Shown here: one piece after another, positions 8,413 through 15,501 of the stretch
Position numbering within the stretch: position 1 is the stretch's first letter
Layout of the letters: every line of letters begins with the position of its first letter
NCBI RefSeq assembly: GCF_003857055.1
Contig: NZ_QGSZ01000312.1
Location: 1-33,677 of the forward strand
Reading direction: 5' to 3'
DNA length: 33,677 bases
Source: Micromonospora inaquosa
GTDB taxonomy: Bacteria > Actinomycetota > Actinomycetes > Mycobacteriales > Micromonosporaceae
Program-made: the position numbers and the translations under genes
Notes under the pieces: generated by a model
What the model saw: the letters and a program-made list of their open reading frames with translations, nothing else
Databases searched by the model: none
Told to the model about the DNA's origin: nothing

Positions 8413-8769
8413 ATGAATATCCTGGACGCCCTTGACGCCCAGTCGAAGCGGACCGACCTTCCCGACTTCCGGGCCGGTGACACCGTCAAGGTGCACGCCC
8501 GCGTCGTCGAGGGCGCTCGGTCCCGTGTCCAGATCTTCCAGGGCGTCGTGATCCGCCGCCAGGGTGACGGTCTGCGCGAGACCTTCTCGGTCCGCAAGGT
8601 CAGCTTCGGCGTCGGCGTCGAGCGGACCTACCCGATCAACGGCCCGGGCATCGACCGGATCGAGGTCGTGACCCGCGGTGCCGTGCGTCGCGCCAAGCTC
8701 TACTACCTGCGCGAGCTGCGCGGCAAGAAGGCCAAGATCAAGGAGAAGCGGGAGCGGCAGCCCAGCTGA
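8413..8769 (+). CDS. rplS: 50S ribosomal protein L19
   Basis: This 118-aa protein sits at the 30S/50S interface near bridge B8. It shows the L19 signatures FRAGDTVKVHARVVEG, RVQIFQGVVIRRQG, FSVRKVSFGVGVERTYP and the basic C-terminus AKLYYLRELRGKKAKIKEK. The ATG at 8413 has GAGGA about seven bases upstream; the frame is open upstream, but that extension is not part of L19. It is the last gene of the rpsP operon and is followed by two hairpins before the signal peptidase gene. Confidence 0.97.
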   Translation: MNILDALDAQSKRTDLPDFRAGDTVKVHARVVEGARSRVQIFQGVVIRRQGDGLRETFSVRKVSFGVGVERTYPINGPGIDRIEVVTRGAVRRAKLYYLRELRGKKAKIKEKRERQPS

Positions 8770-8805
8770 CCTCCGGCTCGCCACGCCGCCCGAGCTGCGC
8801 GTATG

Positions 8806-8841
8806 CCGTACCGACCAGAGCGCACTACCCTGGTCGTACGG
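8806..8841 (+). other. Imperfect inverted repeat between rplS and lepB
   Basis: CCGTAC-c-GACCAG (8806-8818) pairs with CTGGTC-GTACGG (8830-8841), with a single unpaired base. The right arm overlaps TACCCT (8826-8831), a TAnnnT-type -10 candidate for the downstream signal peptidase gene. The structure could therefore be an operator or a first terminator arm. Confidence 0.4.
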
Positions 8842-8888
8842 GCGCAGTGAGGCGGCGGCCCCGCCCACGTGGCGGGCAGTTGTCCACT

Positions 8889-8925
8889 ACCGCCCGTGGA
8901 GCCTCGACGAGGCTCCCGGGCGGTG
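8889..8925 (+). terminator. Strong hairpin after rplS
   Basis: ACCGCCCG (8889-8896) pairs with CGGGCGGT (8918-8925). Inside it, GAGCCTCG (8899-8906) pairs with CGAGGCTC (8908-8915), the two stems being separated by a 2x2 internal loop. This long stem closes the rpsP-rplS operon or lies in the leader of the following lepB gene, whose GTG is 28 bases downstream. Confidence 0.65.
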
Positions 8926-8953
8926 GTGTTTCTGCGGACCGGGGAGTGGCGTG

Positions 8954-9820
8954 GTGCAGACGCTTGACGATGACGGCACCGTCGATCCGTGGCGTCGACG
9001 GGCTCGCCGCACGCGCCGACAGATGCCTCTCTGGCAGGAGTTGCCGCTGCTGCTGGTGGTCGCGTTCTGCCTCGCGGTGCTGATCCGCACCTTCCTGCTC
9101 CAGGCGTTCTTCATTCCGTCCGGCTCGATGGAGGACACCCTCCTCATCGGCGACCGGGTGCTGGTCAACAAGGTCGTCTACGACGTCCGTGACCCGCTGC
9201 GCGGCGAGGTGGTGGTCTTCCGGGGCACCGACCGCTGGGCGCCGCAGGTCGACGACCAGCCGAAGCCGGGCGTCGTCGGCCGGCTCACCCGCACTGTCGG
9301 CGACCTGGTCGGGGTGAGTCGCCCCGGTGAGAAGGACTTCATCAAGCGGGTGATCGGTCTGCCCGGTGACCGGGTCCAGTGCTGCGACAGTCAGGGTCGG
9401 GTGACCGTCAACGGCACCCCGCTCAACGAGTCGTACGTCCTGCGGGACTCACCACTGGACCTGCCACCCAACCCGGCGGAGTGTCGCTCCCGGCGCTTCG
9501 ACGAGGTGGTCGTGCCGCCCGGTCAGATCTTCGTGATGGGCGATCACCGCGAGGTCTCCCAGGACGCGCGTTGCCAGGGGCCGGTGCCGATCGACAACGT
9601 GGTCGGCCGGGCCTTCACGGTGGTCTGGCCCTCGTCGCGGTGGAGCGCGCTGTCGGTGCCGTCGACGTTCGAGGACGTCTCCGGGCCCGCCACGGCATCT
9701 CCCGGTGTGCCCCCGGTTCGACCGACTCCGCAGGGCGGTGTGCTGCTGATACTTCCATTGGCAGCCGCGCTACGCGGTTCCCGCGCGTTCCGGGCGGTGC
9801 CGTCCAGCCGGGCAACGTAG
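8954..9820 (+). CDS. lepB: Type I signal peptidase (first of two)
   Basis: This 288-aa membrane serine protease removes signal peptides from exported proteins. A basic N-terminus (RRRARRTRRQ) precedes one transmembrane helix at about 30-50. The catalytic serine is S58 in IPSGSMEDTL and the general-base lysine is K131 in FIKRVIGLPGD. The later boxes are GQIFVMGDHRE and NVVGRAFTVVWP. A moderately hydrophobic segment near the C-terminus (GGVLLILPLAAAL) could be a second membrane anchor. Two adjacent in-frame GTGs exist (8951 and 8954); the GGGGAG at 8941-8946 is better spaced for 8954. A second signal peptidase gene follows after ten bases. Confidence 0.93.
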   Translation: MQTLDDDGTVDPWRRRARRTRRQMPLWQELPLLLVVAFCLAVLIRTFLLQAFFIPSGSMEDTLLIGDRVLVNKVVYDVRDPLRGEVVVFRGTDRWAPQVDDQPKPGVVGRLTRTVGDLVGVSRPGEKDFIKRVIGLPGDRVQCCDSQGRVTVNGTPLNESYVLRDSPLDLPPNPAECRSRRFDEVVVPPGQIFVMGDHREVSQDARCQGPVPIDNVVGRAFTVVWPSSRWSALSVPSTFEDVSGPATASPGVPPVRPTPQGGVLLILPLAAALRGSRAFRAVPSSRAT

Positions 9821-9830
9821 GCTCCTTGGC

Positions 9831-10466
9831 GTGATTGACGAGCAGACCGACAAGCCGCGCAGCTCCTTCTGGAAGGAGCTGCCGATCCTGCTGGGTGTGG
9901 CGATCCTGGTCGCGGTGCTGGTCCGCGCCTTTGTGCTGCAGACCTTCTTCATCCCCTCCCCGTCCATGGAAAACACCCTCAAGATCGATGACCGGGTGTT
10001 GGTCAACAAGCTGGTCTATGACTTCCGATCCCCGCACCGCGGCGAGGTGATCGTGTTCAAGGCTCCGACCGAGTGGAGCGGCAACCCCGACGGTGAGGAC
10101 TTCATCAAGCGGGTGATCGGCATCCCCGGCGACCACGTGGTCTGCTGTGACCCAGAGGAACGGCTGATGATCAACGGCAAGTCGCTGGACGAGCCGTACA
10201 TCTTCTCCATGGACGGGATTCGCGACAAGCCCGCCGACCAGGAGTTCGACATCACCGTGCCGGAGGGCCGGCTGTGGGTGATGGGCGACCACCGTTCGGC
10301 CTCCGGCGACTCCCTGGAGCACTGGCAGCAGTCCCAGCAGGACATCATGGAAGCCACCATCCCCGAGGACGACGTGGTCGGGCGGGCATTCACCGTCTTC
10401 TGGCCGGTCAGCCGGGCCACCTGGCTGACAGTGCCCGACGGGTTCGACGGCATCCCCAAGCCGTAG
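9831..10466 (+). CDS. lepB: Type I signal peptidase (second of two)
   Basis: This 211-aa membrane protease is paralogous to the gene just upstream. One transmembrane helix lies at about 17-40 (LPILLGVAILVAVLVRAFVL). The catalytic serine is S45 in IPSPSMENTL and the lysine is K93 in FIKRVIGIPGD. Box E is RLWVMGDHRSASGDS. It is shorter than its neighbour because it lacks both the 30-residue insertion before the lysine box and the C-terminal extension. The GTG start follows the first peptidase stop by ten bases, so the pair is cotranscribed. The two enzymes probably split or share substrates, as the four clustered Sip enzymes of Streptomyces do. Confidence 0.94.
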   Translation: MIDEQTDKPRSSFWKELPILLGVAILVAVLVRAFVLQTFFIPSPSMENTLKIDDRVLVNKLVYDFRSPHRGEVIVFKAPTEWSGNPDGEDFIKRVIGIPGDHVVCCDPEERLMINGKSLDEPYIFSMDGIRDKPADQEFDITVPEGRLWVMGDHRSASGDSLEHWQQSQQDIMEATIPEDDVVGRAFTVFWPVSRATWLTVPDGFDGIPKP

Positions 10467-10514
10467 GCCTACGGGGGCGTGGGCGATCCGTCGTCGGTCT
10501 GGCAGGCTGGTGCG

Positions 10515-11054
10515 GTGACCGTGAGCGCGAGGAGTGAGCTGGCGAGCCCCGCGGGCGCGAACAGTGGCGACCGTGTCTACACCCCTCGGCGTGCGGCCCG
10601 GGTGCTGCTCGTTGACGCGGCTGGCCGGGTCCTGCTGTTCGAGGGCTTCGACCCGGCCCGACCCGGGCACCGATACTGGTTTACTCCGGGCGGCGGCCTT
10701 GATCCGCTGGAGTCTGCGGCGGCGGGCGCGGCCCGAGAGTTGGCCGAGGAGACCGGCCTGCTGCTCGACCCGGCCGAGTTGGGCGAGCCGGTCTGGTCCG
10801 ACGCGACAGAGTTCTCCTTCGATGGCGTCTGGTACCGCCAGGAACAGGATTTCTTCCTCTTCCGGGTGGAATTCTGGCAGGTGGACACCACGGGCTTCAA
10901 CGACATCGAGCGGCGCAGCATCGCCGACCACCGCTGGTGGCTGCCCGACGAGTTGGCGGCCAGCGGCGACCGGTTCTACCCGCCGGAGCTGCCCGCCCTG
11001 CTAGGCCGGTTGGGGCAGTCGACCACCGCCGACCAGGACGAGGCGTCGTGCTGA
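10515..11054 (+). CDS. NUDIX hydrolase
   Basis: This 179-aa protein has a complete NUDIX box, GGLDPLESAAAGAARELAEETGL, matching Gx5Ex7REUxEExGU; it hydrolyses a nucleoside diphosphate linked to another group. The substrate is not evident. The strand RAARVLLVDAAGRVLLFEG and the C-terminal WWLPDEL fit the fold. The GTG at 10515 (MTVSARSELASP) is chosen over a GTG at 10479 because the extra residues carry no domain and that upstream GTG has no spaced ribosome-binding site. The last seven bases overlap the rnhB start, so the two are coupled. Confidence 0.88.
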   Translation: MTVSARSELASPAGANSGDRVYTPRRAARVLLVDAAGRVLLFEGFDPARPGHRYWFTPGGGLDPLESAAAGAARELAEETGLLLDPAELGEPVWSDATEFSFDGVWYRQEQDFFLFRVEFWQVDTTGFNDIERRSIADHRWWLPDELAASGDRFYPPELPALLGRLGQSTTADQDEASC

Positions 11055-11860
11055 CCCCGCCGCGTACCGTGGTGCGCCGTGAGGCCGGCCTGTACGCCCT
11101 GGAGCGGGCGTTGCAGCGGCGTGGCTTCCGGCACGTCGCCGGTGCCGACGAGGCGGGCCGGGGGGCGTGCGCCGGTCCACTGGTCGCCGCCGCGGCGGTG
11201 CTGCCCGAGGGGCGGCGCGGCGAGATCGAAGGGCTGGCCGACTCGAAGCTGCTCACCCCGGCCAGCCGGGAACGGGTCTACGCGGAGGTCGTGGACCGCG
11301 CCCTGGCGTACGCCGTGGTGGTCATCCCGGCCGAGGAGGTCGACGCCCGGGGCCTGCACGTGTGCAACCTGGCCGCGATGCGCCGGGCGCTCGCCTCGCT
11401 CACCACCCACCCGGAGTACGTGCTGACCGACGGGTTCGGCGTGGACGGGTTGGGCGTGCCCGGGCTGGCGGTGTGGAAGGGCGACCGGGTGGCCGCGTGC
11501 GTGGCGGCGGCCAGTGTGCTCGCCAAGGTCACCCGGGACCGGCTCATGGTGGAGCTGGACGGGGTGTTCCCGGCGTACGGGTTCGCCGAGCACAAGGGCT
11601 ACATCACCCCTGAGCACTCGGCGGCGCTGCGGGAGCACGGACCGTGCCGGGAGCACCGGTTCTCGTACGTCAATGTGGCAGCGGTCTCCGGCCGCGACGG
11701 CCGGCCGCCGCGCGCCCGGCGGCCCGGCAACCACGGCCCGGATGAGCCGATGGAGCGTTCGCGGGCGTCAGGGGGTACCGTCGGCGTGGCGTTGGGCGAG
11801 CAGCCTCGGCCTCCGACGCCGGTGGGGGAAGATGTGGCCATGGAAGGCGGAGTGCGATGA
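11048..11860 (+). CDS. rnhB: Ribonuclease HII
   Basis: This 270-aa protein cleaves RNA in RNA-DNA hybrids and excises misincorporated ribonucleotides. Catalytic acids are D34 and E35 in VAGADEAGRGACAGPL. The aspartate in VLTDGFGVDG and a fourth acid in SVLAKVTRDRLM complete the DEDD site. The substrate-binding tail HKGYITPEHSAAL ... HRFSY is present, and about 60 low-complexity residues follow. The GTG at 11048 overlaps the NUDIX stop, and the TGA overlaps the next ATG (ATGA), so translation is coupled on both sides. Confidence 0.95.
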   Translation: MLTPPRTVVRREAGLYALERALQRRGFRHVAGADEAGRGACAGPLVAAAAVLPEGRRGEIEGLADSKLLTPASRERVYAEVVDRALAYAVVVIPAEEVDARGLHVCNLAAMRRALASLTTHPEYVLTDGFGVDGLGVPGLAVWKGDRVAACVAAASVLAKVTRDRLMVELDGVFPAYGFAEHKGYITPEHSAALREHGPCREHRFSYVNVAAVSGRDGRPPRARRPGNHGPDEPMERSRASGGTVGVALGEQPRPPTPVGEDVAMEGGVR

Positions 11861-12180
11861 GCGCGGAAGATCTCGAGAAGTACGAGACCGAGATGGAGCT
11901 GCAGCTCTACCGGGAGTACCGCGACATTGTCCGCCAATTCTCCTATGTGGTGGAGACGGAGCGCCGGTTCTACCTGGCCAACCAGGTCGATCTGCACGTG
12001 CGCAACTCCGACGGCGAGGTCTACTTCGAGGTGGAGATGCACGACGCCTGGGTGTGGGACATGTACCGTCCTGCCCGCTTCGTGAAGAACGTCCGGGTGA
12101 TGACCTTCAAGGACGTCAACGTCGAGGAGCTGGAGAAGCCCGACATCTCCCTGCCCGCCGACTCCGGCTTCGGCGGCTGA
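11857..12180 (+). CDS. DUF2469 family protein
   Basis: This 107-aa acidic protein is conserved throughout actinobacteria directly after rnhB (Rv2901c in M. tuberculosis). The sequence has MSAEDLEKYETEMELQLYRE, RRFYLANQVDLHVR and VEMHDAWVWDMYRPARF, all typical of the family. No catalytic motif is visible and its function is unknown. It overlaps rnhB by four bases and is therefore coupled to it. In many actinobacteria yraN, yifB and dprA follow it on the same strand; here they are 6-8 kb away on the opposite strand. Confidence 0.93.
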   Translation: MSAEDLEKYETEMELQLYREYRDIVRQFSYVVETERRFYLANQVDLHVRNSDGEVYFEVEMHDAWVWDMYRPARFVKNVRVMTFKDVNVEELEKPDISLPADSGFGG

Positions 12181-12202
12181 GCGCACCCCAGCCGCCGGCT
12201 GT

Positions 12203-12224
12203 GCCACGGGCCCCCACCCGTGGC
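12203..12224. terminator. Bidirectional hairpin terminator between convergent genes
   Basis: GCCACGGG (12203-12210) pairs perfectly with CCCGTGGC (12217-12224) around the loop CCCCCA. It sits in the 61-bp gap between the DUF2469 stop and the stop of the convergent molybdoenzyme gene, so it can end both transcripts. Confidence 0.6.
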
Positions 12225-12241
12225 GTGCCACCCGCCGCCGG

Positions 12242-13384
12242 TCACTCGGCCGGCACCACGACCTCGACCCGCTGCGCCATGTTGTTGGCGAAGCCGCCAC
12301 GGTTCCACGGTTGCTCGACCGGCTGGGTCCGCCCGGACGCGTCGGTCGCCCGCGCGCCGAGCACATACCGGCCGGGGGTGGCGACCCACTCGTACCGCCA
12401 GCGCCGCCAGGCGAAATCCCCCGCGTCCGTCGGGTCCAGCTCGGCCGGCGCCCAGCTCTCCCCGCCATCAATGGTCACCTCCACGGCGACCACCGGCGCG
12501 TGCCCCGACCAGGCCCGACCATCCAGGGTGCAGGGGCCGGCCCGCAGCACCCGACGGCGGGACATGAAATCGGGGAAGCCGGGCGGGCGGACCAGCGCAC
12601 GCGGCTCGATCCGGGTGACCGGCACCCCCGGGTCGTCGGCGTCGCGGCGCACCCGGTAGGCCACCGCGTTCTGGTAACCCTCGAACGGCTCGGTCCGCAG
12701 CTCGATCGAGTGGACCCACTTGACGTGCGCCATGCCGTACCACCCCGGCACGATCAGCCGCAGCGGCGCACCGTGCTGCGGCAGCAGGGGAGCGCCGTTC
12801 ATCTCGTACGCCAGCAGCACCTCCTCGCGCAGCGCGTCGGCGACCGGAAGCGCCCGCTGGTAGTCCTGCTCGACCCCGCGCTCCACGCCGTGATCGGCGC
12901 CGGTGAAGACCACGTCCACCGCGCTCGGGTCGATGCCCGCCTCCCGCAGCAGCGGTGCGAGGGGGGTGCCGGTCCACTCGGCGTTGCCGACCGCCTCGAC
13001 CAGCCACGGCTGGCTGACCGGCCGGGGGTGCAGCAGAGCCCGGCCGTTGCCGGCGCACTCCAACGTCACCTGCCGGGTGACCCGGGGCCGCTCGCGCAGC
13101 TCGGCGAGGGTCACCGTCAGCGGCCGGTCCACCGCCCCGCCGATGGTCAGCGTGTGCGTCGCCGGGTCGAGCGCCGGGATGTCGTAGTGGATCAGCAGGT
13201 AGTGCAGCCCGGCCGGGGTGACGTCGTAGCGCAGCGCCTCCAACGGAATGCCGTGGTTGCGGGCCGCGAGCTGCAACTCCTCGGCGCTGATCGCCTCGTC
13301 CGGCTCGGCGAGCCTCGACGGGCCGCTCACGTCGGCCACGGTCGGCCCGGTGGGGGACGACGTCCGGTCAGCGCGAGTGGTCAT
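12242..13384 (-). CDS. Sulfite oxidase-like molybdopterin oxidoreductase
   Basis: This 380-aa protein has the sulfite oxidase fold. The N-terminal molybdopterin domain contains the Mo-ligating cysteine C110 in VTLECAGNGRALL, a cofactor region HGVERGVEQDYQRALP, and PLRLIVPGWYGMAHVKWV. The C-terminal Mo-co dimerisation domain has VTIDGGESWAPAEL and the WRYEW/GRYVLGARATD strands. No signal peptide, Tat motif or heme/Rieske domain is present, so it appears cytoplasmic and its electron acceptor is unknown. The ATG at 13384 has a GGGGAGG site six bases upstream. In M. tuberculosis this place holds fdhF/fdhD, also molybdoenzyme functions, but from a different family. Substrate unassigned. Confidence 0.88.
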   Translation of the reverse strand: MTTRADRTSSPTGPTVADVSGPSRLAEPDEAISAEELQLAARNHGIPLEALRYDVTPAGLHYLLIHYDIPALDPATHTLTIGGAVDRPLTVTLAELRERPRVTRQVTLECAGNGRALLHPRPVSQPWLVEAVGNAEWTGTPLAPLLREAGIDPSAVDVVFTGADHGVERGVEQDYQRALPVADALREEVLLAYEMNGAPLLPQHGAPLRLIVPGWYGMAHVKWVHSIELRTEPFEGYQNAVAYRVRRDADDPGVPVTRIEPRALVRPPGFPDFMSRRRVLRAGPCTLDGRAWSGHAPVVAVEVTIDGGESWAPAELDPTDAGDFAWRRWRYEWVATPGRYVLGARATDASGRTQPVEQPWNRGGFANNMAQRVEVVVPAE

Positions 13385-13529
13385 GTGGGCCTCCCCGGTA
13401 CAGACGGCGGCACCCGCCGTACGCGGCACAGCCTAGGCCCTCCGTGGCGACCCGAAAACGGCACCGGAGCTACCTCGGCGATCGCGCGGCGGGCCGGGCA
13501 TAGCAGATCATCGAGGCCGTCGGGTGGCC

Positions 13530-13556
13530 GTCCACAGCACCTCCGGTTGTCCACAG
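13530..13556 (+). repeat. Two-box DnaA-like element, copy 1 (upstream of the M23 gene)
   Basis: GTCCACAGCAC (13530-13540), five bases, then GTTGTCCACAG (13546-13556). The second half contains TTGTCCACA, the preferred DnaA box of Streptomyces; the first half contains a weaker CCGTCCACA box (13528-13536). The boxes are direct repeats 19 bases apart. An almost identical element in the opposite orientation lies at 20060-20085. Copy 1 ends 51 bases before the M23 ATG. Confidence 0.75.
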
Positions 13557-13607
13557 GTCCGTCGGGCGGGCTGGCCGACGACCCCACCTCGGCCGGAGGC
13601 TGCCGTC

Positions 13608-14228
13608 ATGCGACCGCCAGCCGCCCGTTCGATCCGACGCACCGTCCTGCTCTGCGCCGTGCTCCCGCTCGCGCTGACCGCCCAGCTCTGCGGGCTGGCG
13701 GTGCTGGTCGCGGCGCTGCCCGGCCAACCACCGACGCCGACCGTGCCGGTCGCGGCCCTGACGGTGCCGGTCGCCGACCCGACGCCCGCCGGGCGGTTCC
13801 GCTGGCCGGTCGACGGGCCGCCACGACCGGTACGCGGGTTCGACCCGCCGCCCCGACCGTGGCTGCCCGGCCATCGCGGCGTCGACCTGGCCGCCCCGGC
13901 CGGAGCGACGGTCCGCAGCGCCGGGCCGGGCACCGTGCTCTTCGCCGGCCTGGTGGCCGGTCGACCGGTGGTCACCGTGGGCCACGCCGACGGGCTGCGG
14001 ACCACCCACGAGCCGGTCCAACCCGCCGTACGCCCCGGCCAGCCGGTCATCGCCGGCGTGCCGCTCGGCGAGCTGCTGCCCGGGCACCCGGGTTGCCCGG
14101 CCGAGGCGTGCCTGCACTGGGGATTGCGCCGGGGCGAGGAATATCTCGACCCACTGGCCCTGCTCGGCCTCGGCCCGGTGCGCCTACTCCCGGTCGGTCC
14201 GGCTCCGGTGTCCGCCCTCGGCCGTCCG
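13608..14228 (+). CDS. M23 (LytM-type) metallopeptidase; no in-frame stop before the convergent gene
   Basis: The N-terminus is a signal anchor (about 8-36, TVLLCAVLPLALTAQLCGLAVL). A Pro/Val-rich linker leads to an M23 beta domain at about 64-186: RWPVDG, the HxxxD motif GHRGVDLAAP (H89, D93), AGPGTVLFAGLVAGRPVVTV, and CLHWGLRRGEEYLDPLALL with H170. The usual first His of the HxH motif is replaced by Cys, so activity is uncertain; many actinobacterial members are similar. It probably remodels peptidoglycan outside the membrane. The end coordinate is a boundary I chose: the frame has no stop until 15740, which would give 710 aa, of which about 500 are antisense to the aminotransferase and xerC genes. 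Stops occur in the other frames at 14293-14295 and near 14306. Confidence 0.75.
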
Positions 14229-15440
14229 TCAGCGCTGGGCGAGCAGTGCCGGCAGCCGTGCGGCCAGCCGTTCGTATTCGTCGGCGGCGTTGTAGACCTG
14301 GCCGGTGAGCCGCAGCCACCCCCGGCCGTTCCAGCTCATCACCGCCACCTCGGCGGCGAGCCGCTCACCGATCCGCGTCTGCAACGCCCGCGCGGCGTCG
14401 ATCGTGGTGCCCGTTCCGGACGGCAGCGGGATGAGGCGCAGAGCCACCTCCGGCCCGCCGGGGCCGGGCAGATCAGCGGGAGCCACGCCCAGGGCGTCCC
14501 CCACCACCCGTTGGCCGTACGCGGCGAGCGCGGCGTTGTGCGCCCGCACCCGGTCGACCCCGAGACTGCGCATCGTGAACAGGCCCGCCGGAGCGGCCAG
14601 CCAGGGCGTGTAGTCGAGCGTCGCCTGCCACTCGAGCCGGGCCGGGAAACCCGACTCCTGCTCCCAGGACACCACCAGCGGCTCGATCCGGTCCCGCCAC
14701 TGCGGCGCCACCGTCAGCAGGGCGGTCCCGCGCGGGGCGTACGCCCACTTGTGCAGGTTGCCCACCCAGAAGTCCGCGCCGAAGCTGGCCACCGGGGTGG
14801 ACAGCATGCCCGGGGCGTGCGCGGCGTCCACCAGGACGGGCACACCGTGTTCGCGGGCCACCCCGGCGATGGCGGCGACCGGGAAGAGCTTCGCGGTCGC
14901 CGAGGTGAGCTGGTCGACGACGAGCAGCCGGGTCCGCCCGGGACGCAGGCCGGCGCGGACCGTCTGCACGATCTGCTCGTCGGTGGCGGCCAGGGGGATC
15001 GGCAGGACCCGGCTGACCGCGCCGGTGCGGCGGCACTCACGCTGGATGGCAAGGCTCACCGCCCCGTACCCGTGGTCGGTGCTCAGCACCTCGTCACCGG
15101 CCTTCAGGCCCACCGACTGAAGCACCACGGCGACGCCGGTGGTGGTGTTGCCCACCAGGACGCTGCCGTCCGGGTCGGCGCCCAGGAACCCGGCGAGGTG
15201 CCGGCGGGTGTGCGCGATCCGGTCGACCAGCCCCTGGGTGAAGAAGCGCAGCGGGTTCGCCTCCATCTCGTCGCGCAGGCGCTGCTGGGCGCGCTGCACA
15301 CCGATCGGCACCGCGCCGAACGCGCCATGGTTGAGGTGGCTGACCGCCGGGTCCAGGGAGAAGAGCAGGCGGGCGCCCGGGATCGGCTCAGGGGGCTGCG
15401 GGACGCTCACTTGATGATCGTAACCGTCGGGCTCGGGCAC
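14229..15440 (-). CDS. Class V aminotransferase / isopenicillin-N-epimerase-like PLP enzyme
   Basis: This 403-aa PLP-dependent enzyme of fold type I acts on an unknown amino substrate. Visible elements are SLDPAVSHLNHGAFGAVP, the phosphate-binding stretch VLVGNTTTGVAVVLQS, the cofactor aspartate in VDAAHAPGM and the Schiff-base lysine in WVGNLHKWAYAPRG. The C-terminus RGWLRLTGQVYNAADEYERL is typical. The GTG at 15440 has AAGGA seven bases upstream; a GTG at 15410 (VSVPQPPEP) is also possible but lacks a clear site. Isopenicillin-N epimerase and cysteine desulfurase relatives share this fold; nothing here suggests beta-lactam or Fe-S genes nearby. Confidence 0.85.
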   Translation of the reverse strand: MPEPDGYDHQVSVPQPPEPIPGARLLFSLDPAVSHLNHGAFGAVPIGVQRAQQRLRDEMEANPLRFFTQGLVDRIAHTRRHLAGFLGADPDGSVLVGNTTTGVAVVLQSVGLKAGDEVLSTDHGYGAVSLAIQRECRRTGAVSRVLPIPLAATDEQIVQTVRAGLRPGRTRLLVVDQLTSATAKLFPVAAIAGVAREHGVPVLVDAAHAPGMLSTPVASFGADFWVGNLHKWAYAPRGTALLTVAPQWRDRIEPLVVSWEQESGFPARLEWQATLDYTPWLAAPAGLFTMRSLGVDRVRAHNAALAAYGQRVVGDALGVAPADLPGPGGPEVALRLIPLPSGTGTTIDAARALQTRIGERLAAEVAVMSWNGRGWLRLTGQVYNAADEYERLAARLPALLAQR

Positions 15441-15501
15441 CCTCCGGTCCTTGGTCAGGCGCGTGCGTGGCCTCCGCCCTTTGCGCCCTCTCGGCGCCTG
15501 G

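Noticed and set aside
8880..8888. TTGTCCACT, one base from a DnaA box, 65 bases before the first lepB start.
   Set aside because: Single box with a mismatch and no partner box 18-19 bp away; not the two-box element.
13528..13555. A possible PafBC/RecA-NDp-type DNA-damage promoter, because of the TTGTC start of the box.
   Set aside because: That motif needs TTGTCRGTG and a TAnnnT about eight bases later; neither copy has them.
13530..13556. The two-box element looks like a Xer/dif-type site (11-bp arm, short centre, 11-bp arm), with xerC inside the inverted block.
   Set aside because: Tyrosine recombinase arms are inverted repeats around a fixed-length centre. Here the arms are direct repeats, and the two copies have centres of 5 and 4 nt, so strand exchange by Xer is unlikely.
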